The notes under the pieces are model-generated. The model was not told where the DNA came from. It did not search any database and was given only the letters and a program-made list of their open reading frames with translations. Below are positions 47,921 to 61,000 of a stretch of DNA of 64,000 bases, piece by piece. Source of the DNA: Mya arenaria (lineage: Eukaryota > Mollusca > Bivalvia > Myida > Myidae); the NCBI RefSeq assembly GCF_026914265.1, contig NC_069124.1, forward strand, positions 85,894,915 to 85,958,914, written 5' to 3'. The position numbers were made by a program, and so were the translations under genes. The first letter of the stretch is position 1, and every line of letters starts with the position of its first letter.

Positions 47921-50316
47921 AATTGTAGATCATTCGATATAGACAATAATGCTTGATTGTCTGGGTAATAATAACTGCGTCATCTCAAATAAAAGTTAGT
48001 ATAATTTGGCATCGCTCATACTTGAAATACCGTCTATATTGTGATTAGTATTTGATCACATATTATTCACGAACACAAAATGAATATTGACAGTCACTGT
48101 GGTCCCCCTGTTCCACGTCTATATTCGACTTAAAAGGATGTGCATGTTTTATATCTAACAAATGCCTTGACAATCTATATACACTGCTTGTATAGTCTTG
48201 TAAACGAGTGCTCACATTTTAAGTCATACATTTGCGAACAAGATAGGGTCTTGTGATTTTTACGAATCTTTCTTACTATAAATGAAAGAACAATACAATT
48301 TAATATATACAAAAACTACAGAATACGCTTAATTAAGGAGCTTAATGTGATCATTTCTTGTCCGAGAAGCATACCACGTTACTCGATAATTGCGAGACTA
48401 TTAGTAAAAGCCACGAGGGCGGCTTAAAAGAAACCATGGTGTTTTCCTAAATATTCACCAAGACACGGAGAGATTTCCGGAAGTTTCCGGTAGCAAACGA
48501 AACGCACACAATATACACACTTCCGCATCACGAGACAAACTGGTTGCACTATTTCCGGTCGCCATATTGAGGAGACCGAACATATGAATAGGTTTAAATT
48601 ACCATTAATGCCTGTTGTTTAATTATACGAAATGTTCGTGACGAAAAGTCCGATTCATTGTACAAACCTAATGTATTTTCAAGAAAATGTCTTCAATCAA
48701 TGAATGCTAGAAATCTTTGAATTTGTTGAAATAGCAAGATTTGTTTGGTTTGAGGCATTTATGATGTACTTTTTATCATCAACATACTTTTACGGTTTCC
48801 CTTAAAGACCCGCGGACGGAATGAGGATTATTTAAAAGCTCGGCGAAGTTGAATTAAATGTGCAATAATGTCCCTATTGGGAAGCATATCTGTAATTATC
48901 GCCAGGTTTTAGTGTCGGCAAACTAACAAATAAATTAACCGGTGATAGAAACAAAACAACGATCAATATTTGCACATTATACCCTAAATTGTCAAAATTA
49001 TGGAGGTCTTTTCTTTCTAAGGTAGAACTCAATCCATCAAGCTGTCCAAGATATTCACGAGGAAAACTCATTAGTTCATTTCCTTTGCTGGATTCACGCC
49101 TGAGGAGGAGAATAATGGGATTAAGAAGCGTTTTCTAGACGTTCTCCTAACACCACGAAGACAAAACTAGACATTGTTTGCCAATATGAGCATTAGCTCC
49201 ATTCCCATAAGTGAGGGCTAAACAGTTTATAAATTCTGTACAATCTAATTAAAGGGTTGCGGATTAACACCTTGTAGGTACTGGTATAATGAAACGATAA
49301 TCAACTTCATAATCAAAGTGTTAAACCTTAATAAACGTGCATGGTATAATTAAATCAGAGACGATTAATATTTCACCGTTAGGAAAATATATGACATTCG
49401 AGAGACTTATTTTCAACACTTGGAGATATCAGATTTCCAGTAAGGTCCTGGGGGCACCCAAGTTCTCAGCCCGATACACAATGGCAATTGTCTGGAAAGT
49501 TTTTAAGGCCGGGGCTTGTCTTTTATGTGTTTTCAAAACAGAAATGCGTTGCGCATTTAATAAATACCGAAAGGGGTCCACTCAACTATTGCACTTATAG
49601 ACACTGTACACACAGTTATGTATATCATTGAATAATTGCTACTCAATGGGTGCACACGATCGTTTGCATAAAATCCTTAAAACATATACAAATCGTGAAT
49701 TGTATTAACCGATTCGTGCACGTTTGTCCTGAGTTATTAACGAGGACGTGGTCCTTGGTGGTCCTGGATGCTCTTAGTAGCACCATCGAATTCGGTCATG
49801 GGGAGGTTTTCCATCATATTCAAAAACAAAACGACCAAACTGGTCTAAGATATGCTTCAACAGTCTTGCAATTGTCTCTACATTACAAGCATTGAGTGGT
49901 CTTACCGTTGTCGTGATTATTACCAAGTCGTCATACAGTCGCACGACTATGCAAGTTTAGTGGCAAGACTTCCTGTGCTAGTGAACGTGTCTGAGTAGTC
50001 GTCATTTGTGCGAATCGTGGTACAACAGTCGCGTAATTAGTCATTATTTTGTAAAAAATATCATGGGAGGTACATATAGCAGGTTAGTTCTTTGAGCATC
50101 TGGTTTCCCCGGTGACTTTACAGTGTCCGCTCTTCTGGTCAACTATATTAGTCAACACAGATAGTCCACTAGGGTGAAGGCATTTTCACTTCCTCTTGCT
50201 CAGTGGGTTCGGCTTGCTCAATCCCAAATAAGTCCAACGCAAAATGAAAATTGTTCTTCATGTACAATTAAACCTACTGATACTTACATGCTATATAGTA
50301 TCCCTGAGGAAATGGA
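47921..50316. other. No gene recognised
   Basis: Unique AT-rich sequence. Near 48475-48570 several TTCCGG (ETS-like) motifs and GCCATATTG occur, which could mark a promoter, but no exon was confirmed. Open frames at 49337-49600 and 49650-49895 are unrecognised. Confidence 0.35.
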
Positions 50317-50344
50317 CCCCCACCCCCCCCCCCCCCCCCCCCCC
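50317..50344. repeat. Poly-C tract
   Basis: About 28 bases of C with one A, then CCGCCG. Confidence 0.95.
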
Positions 50345-50574
50345 GCCGTGCTGTATCCTGTGAATCATATGAAACCTTGCAATATTCGTGACAACTTGAT
50401 TTCCAATTTTTAAGTTTGAACAGCAAACGTTTACATTCAATTTGGTAAGAGCAATGGAAAGTATAAAGTCGAACACAGTAGTGTTGATACATATCGTTTT
50501 TTGTTTTCAATTCTATGATTTTTAGCCGATGGAAAAAAAACCAATAGTCGAGGTATTGTTATAGCCATGGCGTC

Positions 50575-51020
50575 GTTATCGTTAGTCTCGTTGTCGTCGT
50601 CGGTATCGTTGTCGGTATCGTCGTCGGTATCGTTGTCGGTATCGTCGTCGGTATCGTTGTCGGTATCGTCGTCGGTATCGTCGTCGGTATCGTTGTCGGT
50701 ATCGTTGTCGGTATCGTTGTCGGTATCGTCGTCGGCATCGTTGTTGGTATCGTCGTCGGTATCGTTGTCGGTATCGTTGTCGGTATCGTTGTCGGTATCG
50801 TTGTCGGTATCGTCGTCGGTATCGTCGTCGGTTTTGTTGTCGGTATCGTCGTCGGTATCGTTGTCGGTATCGTCGTCGGCATCGTTGTCGGTATCGTCGT
50901 CGGTATCGTCGTCGGTATCGTTGTCGGTATCGTTGTCGGTATCGTTGTCGGTATCGTTGTCGGTATCGTCGTCGGTATCGTCGTCGGTATCGTCGTCGGT
51001 ATCGTCGTCGGTATCGTTGT
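50575..51020. repeat. 12-bp minisatellite GGTATCGTYGTC, about 37 units
   Basis: Period 12 (multiple of three), no stops on either strand. Minus frames read (TDND/TDDD)n or (IPTT)n and the plus frame (SVSS/SVSL)n over about 150-195 codons. Open frames on both strands are a consequence of the repeat; no gene is claimed. Confidence 0.95.
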
Positions 51021-52017
51021 GCAAAACCTTAAACCTTAGTCGCTACTAAAAAACCGTATTGGATTTGCAAAATAAAAATGTACCCCTGTCACAAGAGACG
51101 TTACGCACATGTATAGCAACGCCCATGACTCCAGCCTAAATAATTCTCGATTTATGCACCTTGTTTGACTGAGACAAAAACAACAACATCTGAGCGTTGA
51201 CATTCGGCGGGGCTCTTGTTCATGTTTCTTTTTCCAAAATATCTCCTCAGCTTAGTTTTCCCTCGTTAAACTATTAATGGCTTCCTCCCCATTTCCCCGT
51301 TGATACAGCAGCATTGCGGTTATATTAGCCTAACACCTAGGAAATACACCTTTTTTGCACAGCATTAATATACGAGTAGGACTTGTCTCTACAAATTGAA
51401 GCACAGTATGTTAAAAAATCCGGCGTTTGGCGTCAAATCAGTTAGTGAAGGTTTGGAGAAATAACACTAGCAACTTTAATTTTAGAAATAATCAAACAAA
51501 CGTTTCGTGAAGCAGACATAGCAGCCGATTGAGCAAGTACAACAGTTAGGTACTTAATTATGTACCATATACAACACAGCAAATTAAAACAGGAGTATTA
51601 TTATGTTCTATAAGTATCACCAACTTAAAATTAGATTTAAAAAAAAATACACCATGCCTATAACGTAGCTAGAACATGTTGCCGGTAGCTAACACTTCTT
51701 TATCATCAGCGATCAGTAAAATACAAACTTTTATATCTCCTTCACTGGTACCGATGCAAAGTTACTAAATCAATAATATAAAGGTTAAAAAGTGTCGGGG
51801 ACAAGAGGCAACATTGCTTTTTTGCCAAATTTTACACCAAACCGTCGTTTAATCAAACGACACATTTCAAATTATATTCAAATAAACAATTAACACTACC
51901 CGGGGCAAACCAAGCCCACACTGGGACTTAACAACAATACAACAGTGAGAACTATAGAGACGAGCCCATTAGTAAAATATTCAAATATAAACCCTGTTTG
52001 GATTCACACGGTAAGGG
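51021..52017. other. No gene recognised
   Basis: Unique AT-rich sequence between two minisatellites. Confidence 0.4.
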
Positions 52018-52272
52018 CCCAAACGACACTGAACGAGAGACACGATCGTACAAACGACACTGAACGAGAGACACGATCGTACAAACGACACCGAACGAGA
52101 GACACGATCGTACAAACGACACCGAACGAGAGACACGATCGTACAAACGACACCGAACGAGAGACACGATCGTACAAACGACACCGAACGAGAGACACGA
52201 TCGTACAAACGACACCGAACGAGAGACACGATCGTACAAACGACACTGAACGAGTGACACGATCGTACAAAC
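52018..52272. repeat. 31-bp minisatellite, 8 units
   Basis: Unit CAAACGACACCGAACGAGAG then ACACGATCGTA, with period 31 (GAACGAGAG at 52031, 52062 and on). Each unit contains a palindromic CGATCG. Units are nearly identical, so the expansion is recent. Confidence 0.97.
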
Positions 52273-52695
52273 ACCACAAACTACGAGTTTTGAGTTGAGT
52301 TCACCATAGCGCGATCAATTAATGGCGGGATTACCGCCCTGTCGTTTGGAGTTGATGATGGAAACGGTCAGTGAAACATGAGTTTACTGGACACGAGTAT
52401 ACTAAAGCTTTAAACTAGTTTATACGCACATAACCTCACACCTCATAACCTCCATACGTATCAATAATTACAGATTTGAAAATAAAAGCCTCACCGGAAC
52501 CAGTATCAACTTGAAAACAATGAAGAACAACTTACATTTAAAGTTTAAATTTTAAACTGATAAAGTAAGTTCAAGTACTCAACGACCGGATACAGACATC
52601 ACATGCAAACGAATGAAGCAAGCCAGAGCAACAGTACCAACCCTTAAATGGTACGATATTTTCTTTGAAAGACAGCCATCTGAATTAGTTCGAGG
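52273..52695. other. No gene recognised
   Basis: Sequence between the 31-bp array and the fold-back element; nothing recognised. Confidence 0.4.
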
Positions 52696-53066
52696 TTTAA
52701 AGCTGCACTCTCACAGATTTATCATTTTAACAACATTTTTTTTTTATTTTATGTCTTGGAAAGAGCAAATTTCTGCGTTAATATCAGCAAACCAATGATA
52801 TAAGATTGCTGACAAAAAATCAGATCGCAGATTTTCATATTTCCGTTCGAAAATTAATGTTTTATGGTTTAAACCGTTACTAACGGTTTAAGAAAAAATG
52901 CATAAAACATCAATTTTTGAACTTAAATATAAAAATCTGCAATTTATTTTTTTGTCAGCAGTCTTATATAACTGGTTTCCATGGATTTTCGCAAAAATTG
53001 GCTCGTTCCAAATCAAAAATTAAAAAAGTTGTCAAAACGTTCAATCTGTGAGAGTGCAGCTTTAAA
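52696..53066. mobile_element. Fold-back / MITE-like element, complete copy
   Basis: 371 bp bounded by inverted repeats TTTAAAGCTGCACTCTCACA+GATT and its inverse; the arms extend inward through GTTTTGACAACTTTTT-like sequence. A second internal palindrome AAACCGTTACTAACGGTTT lies near 52870-52890. A right-half copy is at 5640-5865. No coding capacity. Confidence 0.8.
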
Positions 53067-56065
53067 ACTATATGTTCATATAGTCTAATCATTACTGCAC
53101 CATTGAACGAATCAGGAGGTAAAACAAAGCGAAAATTGAATAAAACAACACTAAAAATATATATGCTGTCAAATATTCTTCCAATTATCAAAACAAATTG
53201 AATCGAAATTTTCCGAACAGTCTCCTTATTATATATAAGCCGATATTATATATAAGGCGATATCGGCTTTCATCGTCATTGTACTGAAAACGTTCTTAGG
53301 GATATATATATCCCCAAGAAAACCATCCGCATATGTAAACGCTCACCTCGGTGATAAAACTATGGGGAAAAGTATCGCCAGAAGGGCAAAAGCTAAACAT
53401 TATCACTGCGTCAGAGCAGCAGGATATGCTTACATAAGAATAAAACAGTATACTATAACTCTATAATAAGTGGATTTACGTCAAGGAATAGCAAGTTAGT
53501 CATAAAAAAAGAAATGGACGGAATCCAAGACAGTATAACTGATGTCTTAATACACACACACAATCAAGGAAAACATTCTAAATACAGTGACAAAATGAGA
53601 AAGTAAGAAAGTATACATCGTTACATAGCTTAATATATAAATCATTCTAAAATACACATATTTACATACGGTGACTAATGCCGTTTGCATTTAGAAGTTA
53701 TAAGCATGTTCTTGTGAACTCAATTACATTTCGAGTGCTATTGTAAAGGACATGTCATAGACCTCCGATCTGCCGTGTCATTCTTTGCTCATAGTTAGCG
53801 TGAAGCATTACTCAGTCAGCGCATACAATGCTGTTATATGTAGTAGGACAACTCCGCCAAAACAGAGCCATTATGGCTACTGATAGTCCTTATGAATCTT
53901 AAATTGAGCTTTATGATTTCTTAATTGGTTGTGAGTAGTACAAACCAAGCGGTATTTGAAGCGCAAATTGGTTTTAGTGACTTCAAACAGCCTAGGGTGG
54001 GCAGATCATTCAGACTACCCGAATCTCAATATATCCATTACACGCCAACTTCCATGGCATTGTCAACGGCTACAAAAAGACCATATACCTCTCTTTGGAG
54101 TCTGTTTGAATAAACCCACTGTTACAAAATTAAAACATCAAAACTGTTTGAGGAACTCAACCGCACACGATGGCAAATTTTGATTTCAAAACTAAATATC
54201 ACTTAAATAGTCCTATTGATCGCTTATTGTCGGTATGAATTTACCTTGTTCGGGATGAATGCCTTATGTTTGGTCCATTATTCGAAAAAGGGTTGTTGAA
54301 AAACAGTTTTATTCTGTTAAACGTATGCTTTCCATTGTCCGCTTGACAAAATTAAACGGATAAAAACTTACTAATTGAAACGTTGGTGACCCGTTATATG
54401 GTCGGTAAACATACAAGTGTTTTTCAAGGTGTTTTTCGGAGCCGTGGGGCTGTTCATCAGACTGAGAACAAAGCCATGCACCCAGCGCCATGGGCTTTGC
54501 CTTAATGGATACTATTTTAGATTAAGTGATTTTTGTATAAACAAGTAATGGGTTTTCGTTTCTGTCACTCATCGGATTAATTTTTCAGTTATTTTCATTG
54601 TGTGAAATATTAACCAAACCGAAATGTATTATGAAAGCGATTTGTGGTCTTTAATTAAATTAATGAGTTTAGAATATAGGCTTTATTTACACTGAGCATG
54701 GTATTCATTTAGCCTGTTTGGGTTAAAATCCCATAGTTTAAAATTATTTCATAGTCAAAGCGTTTGATATAAATTAATCATACCTTGTCAGTTTTGAAAG
54801 CGTTCATATTTGTTAATAACAGCCACGATCGGAGTATATACTTTGCAACGAGGCAATGTCGCTGAAATGACCCCACGCAAGCCCAGAGTTCTCAATCTGT
54901 CTGTCGACAACGGAATTATATCAGAAGTGTAAAAGTATGGTATAGTAAACAGTCTTTGTGTATAAATCAAAGCGCTCGTTGGTAGTATTTTCTAATCAAA
55001 TGCGCGTCACACAAGTCGTTAAAGGGTAATAAAAACTTTGGAGCGGCGCGCCAGTACACGGCATCGCGACTCTCAGTGTTGATAATGAGTTTATATGAAG
55101 CAACGCATACATTATTCATTTACGAATTACCAGTCTTTATGAGACTTATCAGAATTATTTCTTGTACAGATTACAAAACAGTTCATGCAGATTGTCAATA
55201 ATAAAAAGACAAATGTTTAGCCTGCATGATAAATATTTAAAATTTAGTCCTTCCATACGCGTTTTAGGTTCGAATAACACGAACGAGATCAAAGGAACCA
55301 ACTGAGCTGCTCACTGATGGAATTAAAAGGCCTTAAAACAATTTAGTATATAAATGCAATTGAGTGTTTATCAGAAACATGTAAAAGCGGAAAGTTCTTT
55401 GTTCATTAATTCATTGCCAATGCCCGTGTTTCTTCGATTCTTTAAGAACAAAGTGTGTATACATGTTGTTTGAATAGCGACAGAGAAATGAGAACATGTG
55501 ATCATATTGAAATAATCTCTATTACTCCATATCAAAATTGAAATATTTTTTTGTATCAATAATTAAAATGCAATGAATCAAATAAAAGACAAGTCTTATT
55601 TTGGGTCGAATTAATATTTTGTCATGTTTAATTGCATTTGATATTGTATGGCTTGAGATAATGGTATTTGGATATTGATGACATCAACGACCAAATGTGA
55701 AATTTCTTTGATATAATTATATCATATCCGAACAATGGTGTGCTCTTAATGAACTTTAAAAGCGTACACATTGTGTTTGAATAAACTTTTGCCATTCTAT
55801 GATATGTCGTTTTTAATAACATAGAGCGTGTGATATTTCTGAAATCGCCTTTTTCTGAGTTTGATAAACATTGGCATACACTATCATTAAATGAAACTAT
55901 TGTGCTACTGTTTGAATGACACGTCTTTATCAATTATGTGCGAATAGCTCTTTTTACGCCATGTCGAACCACAAAGAATGATTCTCTGTGCGTTCAGTTT
56001 ATACCCTCTTTTAGCGACAGTGAGTTTATGGATCTATTGATGTTTTATACATTTATACATCGTCT
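53067..56065. other. No gene recognised
   Basis: AT-rich, mostly unique. A small hairpin AGCCGATA / TATCGGCT occurs at about 53237-53267. Short open frames show no recognisable domain. Confidence 0.4.
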
Positions 56066-56145
56066 GTTAGTATGATGTCCACCCCTCACCACGAGGTTGT
56101 GGGTTCGACGATCCCCACTAGGGGTACTTTTTCATGGCTTTTTCA
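56066..56145 (+). repeat. Possible tRNA-derived SINE fragment
   Basis: GTCCACCCCTCACCACGAGG, then TTGTGGGTTCGACGATCCCC, resembles the 3' half of a tRNA with a B box interrupted by about three bases, followed by CACTAGGGG and a T-rich stretch. No clear A box. Confidence 0.4.
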
Positions 56146-57849
56146 CAGAAAGTCTTAACTAGTTGATACCATAGAAACGGATCCGAAAGCCATACGAGCT
56201 TCAACTGTCGAGTTAGAATACTGAGTATACATGTATACTAAACATATGATCGTCTGTAAATGATTTCACTTGTTACATTTAATTAAAGTTTTCATTTGTA
56301 TTGTTTTTCATTTTCCCTTGTTAAAGACTTACTGTAACTCGATGCAGAAATGGGTACCAAGTGCTGTAAGCCGGTAACGAGCTGTGCCGAAATACCAGAT
56401 CGGAAACATATTATGATTGGTTTTTCTTCAGGCATACCATAAATTCTCGATTATTTGAAAAAAATTGACGTAGAAAACGTAATTTTGTTCTTTCGTCAAA
56501 AGCGCGCATTTTGGTGCTCACTCGGTGAAATATATAACGATTGTACATGATACACAATTATTCCGTATTTTTCTAATGTTTTTCGGTGTTGTTTTCGTTG
56601 CTTTATTTTTCTGCCGTTTGCACATCAGTTCTGATGCGGGACTACTCCAAATATGTGTTAGGCAGTGTTGTGTTGTTCTGGTGCTCTTAGATCTGAGATA
56701 CATTTTTTATTGAAGGAAATATTCTTATCTTTCAGTAAACGAACTGTGTGTGGAGATTTACCAAGGGGGTTTGATTGTTTAAGTGAACATGTATGTGTAA
56801 CTGTGTAGCTGGAAAATAAAGTTATTACATCGTGTACGAGTTCACATTGCCGTATTGTCCGAGCCCAAAGATGAGATTTAACTTTTGAAGTATGGATCAC
56901 GGAGTTATTGTTATACGGGTACAACAGTATTGCCTTTAACTAGTTATAGTGTACACTCCGTTTATAAAATATTTTATACAACACACTTTTTCAAGGGAGA
57001 TTATTTGAAAACAAAAAAACACCATACGGTTCCTAGTTGTGCACAAGTTCTAATCGTCATCAACCTTGATAATTTACTTTTTTCACAAATTTTGTCATAT
57101 CAAGGGATGCGGTTTGGTCAAAACTGATTGCAGATCTCACTCAACCACATTACCGTCTATGGGTGCTTGTAGTTTCATTATTTTCCATCTGGATTTCATA
57201 AAAATCTGATAAAGTGTAAATCATTTGTTGAAACACGTTATTTCAAGGAAGACGAGTTATGCCTTTAACTATATTTTAATTTCAATTCAGCTTTTGTCTT
57301 TATATTTTGATTACCATGGATTAAGTTTTTTTGCTAATCAACCGGGGATAGGCGCAGAGCTATCGGTATTGCGCTACACTCACCTCCCAATGCTGTAATT
57401 AAATTGATGCTTAAAGTGACACTCTTATTCAAAATCAATACATTCACATGAATAACAAACATATTTTTTTAGTCATAAACCTTTAACTACTTACTAAATA
57501 ATGCATTTATGGAAAATATTAAATACTGATAACAAGATTGTAACCGTGTATTTAATAACTGAAAAGGCAAAAATATTAAATGATTGGTGAATACTTAAAG
57601 ATTTCGTGTGATCTACTATCATTTCATAAGGTATATACACCATGTCTTCTGCACCTTTCTTTCAAATTAAACTAGTTATTCTTCATAAAAGGCTTTGTTG
57701 TCGACATTTATTCATCCTTTTGGTATATCAAATATTTTTTATCAATTGTGATAAATTTTATTTGGGAGTAAAAGTGCATCTTTAAGTTACATCTTCTGTT
57801 AGAAGTAAACTGATTTGCGGAATTTACATAAGTTTACATAAGCAAGGAC
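56146..57849. other. No gene recognised
   Basis: AT-rich sequence without supported exon, RNA gene or repeat. Confidence 0.4.
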
Positions 57850-58035
57850 AGTAATGTCAGGTGCGTCCAGATTTCCTGGTTTATTGTTTGGGGTGAAAAA
57901 CGCCCTCGATTCGGTGAGTATAAACATTGTCTCTTCCAATGCCCTGTTTTGGTCAGTGAAATATATTGTTATTGTTTTCAGAGTGCAGATGACCAGTTTT
58001 GGAAAACCAGGAAACTTATACGCACCCGACACTAC
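57850..58035. mobile_element. Short fold-back element, about 185 bp
   Basis: Left arm AGTAATGTCAGGTGCGTCCA then GATTTCCTGGTTT; right arm is the inverse of GTAGTGTCGGGTGCGTATAA then GTTTCCTGGTTTT. As a result, both strands start an open frame with MSGA...FPG. Non-coding MITE-like structure. Confidence 0.65.
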
Positions 58036-61000
58036 TGCCTTTGAAAAGGCTATACATCTGACGATTTGATATTTAAGTTTGAGTTACATAACTTATCAAA
58101 CAGGAGGGTTTGTTACTGTTAGCATAGTTTGATATTTATTATGGGGCACCCGATAAAATGAACAACAAATATATTGACATTTTAACTTGAATTAAATGAA
58201 TTTAAATCCTGAATGTTATCAGGTTTTGAAAGCAGTTTAAATAATCAAATGCATTGTTAGCAATGTTTACTTTAAATACAACGTATATCCCTTTATGCTA
58301 TGATAATATTTGTATAACGCTCAATTTTCAATGCCCCCGAAATGCCATTTTTTTCGAAATCTTTTGAAATCGAAAAAAGTCCTCATATCGATCAAAACTT
58401 AAATAATTCTAAGATTGGAAGGAAAAATTAAGGTCGGTCGGGTAGGTGGGAAACAAGAATTTAATATATGTTTAGTATGTTCATTTTATTTCAAAATGTT
58501 CATTGCAAAGTTTATTCTGTCATTTAACTTGAACTCGATCAGTGAAAACTATATAAGGATACTATAAAGCATAACAATATTATATTAGACATTCCATAAG
58601 TTAAATTATTCCACATTCTCAATGTCACCTATGTACCACTTATATACGTTGCAAAATATTTACTTTATGATGTTTTTTTTGGAAAAACACACACGCTTAA
58701 TAGGTTTTCCGGATGCGCGTGAGCGCGGACAACGATATCTCAGGTTTGAGTGACCTGAACCCTATTGCCCGTGAATGTTTCTAGGAATATTTGTCAACGA
58801 GTTTATTATTTATTCACATGGACATTGATTGCTGTCAATCGCCACCATAAACTTCTGTCTCCTGGTGCCTGAAGATGATTTGTCGGCGGAATATAATAAA
58901 CCGCTCGCTTTGTGACCGAAAACCATTTAGAAATGATGTTAACTATGGACGTGAATTCCAAATGAGTTCTTTATTCAACAAGGGGCATTTTATCTAATGA
59001 CCAATTTGGTGGAAATCAGGCCCAAGACACTTTCGACTTGTCAACACGGCTATTACGTCCCGGTTTACAGTTGCCGTAATCACTTTACAATGAAAATAAT
59101 GACAGCAAAAAGACCCATCATTAGCTGCTACTTGAAAACACTTCACAATCGTAGAACAATAATTTAAGATCATTTTTGAAGAGAGACACGATATAAATCA
59201 TTAATTTACAATAAATTACCCCTAACTAGCACTGAAAAGCTTGCTTCTCGAACAATTTCCTTACTCATTTAATCCTATCTCACAGACGATTGTAGGGATT
59301 TAATCCAATCTGCGAGACGATTGCTTCCTGTAAACGGGCGACGTTTTCCCAACGCGGTATAATTGTAGAAATGATCAGAAATGATTCTATAACGAGCAAG
59401 ATTGTTTTCTTCAGAACCACGCGTGAAAATCTAATGAAGAAAAATATTGACGCTCCCCGCTGATTTTCTTAGAAAATATCGCTCTAATTTGTTGGGAAAA
59501 TAAAGTGCTTAACAAAGTTTCTGCGATTTACATATCCCAGAAAAAACGGGAGCTCAGCTCCAGGGACCGTCGCGCCGAGCACACAGTTCTTTTTTTTCTT
59601 TTCAGATGAAATGTCTGGTCTTCTCCAAGCCTTTTGTGTACTGAATCGACTGCCATCAGGGAAAACGTAAGACATCCTTTGTCAACATAATAAATTATTG
59701 CTTTTGTTTGTACTGTTATTTTTACCATTTTTTTCCTTTTTCTTCTTCTTATTTTTATTATTCTTATTCTTCTTCTTCAGTGAATATACCAGTCTATATG
59801 ATATGATTTGTATTCTCCCACAGTAATTCTGTAACGCAAAAAAATGTTCGTTTAGGTTTTAGTTGATATTTGAAAATTTCTGTGTTCTGTATATTGGTTA
59901 AAAGTGATCTTTTGTGAAGTTTTGTGTGAAGATGAACGTTTGAGATATTGAAGCTGTACCGAAATTATTCGTATTTATGTCCTAGAAATGTCTCTGAAAT
60001 GACCAGCAAGTTATTTAGATTACGATATTGCAAAACAATTCTAATTAACTATGTTGTGTTTCATTACAGATCCGTGATATTTGTGTTGACCTTGACATTG
60101 ACTCAAACATGACTAATTATAGTTAAATTAACTACGTATAAAACTGTTAGTTAAATAGGTTTTACATTATATCGTATATTATACGAGTAACTTTAATACC
60201 TTTTTAAACTTTGCAAAGGTAAATATCTGCTCTGTGCAATTAGTTTGTTTACATTTATAAAAACACAAATAATATATTTTTTATAACGTTAAAATAGCAG
60301 GTTTTACTTTAATACCTCTTTAAGTGAATATTTCATTTGCTAAACAACCAAATAGCTGTCATACATTCGAACTGTATGATACACTGAATAAAAGAATCTA
60401 TCTATATACCTATATATAGTATGTCGTGCAATCCACATAAACGTTCAAATGTTGACCTTCGTTTCATAAAATTCAGCTGTGTTAACGTCTTGGAGTACTA
60501 ACCCAGGCAACATGAGTTCAAATCCAGCTGTCAACGGAATTTTTTATCTCCTCACGTTTTCATTGTTTTCTTTAGAATACAACACACCGTAACAGCCAAT
60601 GAAATTGAAGATAGGGCAACCATTAAGTACTAGGCTTCATCATTAAGAAATTCGACTTGCGCTGGTGTTTCAAGGCCCGCCCACTGGCACCCATCCGATC
60701 AACACTCCCAAAGAGATTGTAAGTCAACTAGATGACTAAGAAGTCATACTTAATCGTTAAGATTTTAATTCATGTCATCTGACTATTACTATAAATCTTA
60801 AAAATTAAAATAAATAAATAAAATTAATTCGTATCTTCTCAATTATTACTTCTTGTCCATATATCAAGCATTTGGTTTCTTTGACAATGGACCTTAATTG
60901 TCGCAAATACATGGTTGATGAAGGCCAATGACTATTTCAAATCAACGATGTAGAACATCATTGAATAATTTAAACAAAAAGACGAGTAATATTAACTTAT

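Noticed and set aside
50437-51024. 195-codon Asp/Thr-rich frame
   Set aside because: 12-bp repeat read in one of several open frames on both strands; kept only as a low-interest finding.
57799-58069. Two opposed open frames starting MSGA
   Set aside because: Explained by the inverted arms of a fold-back element.
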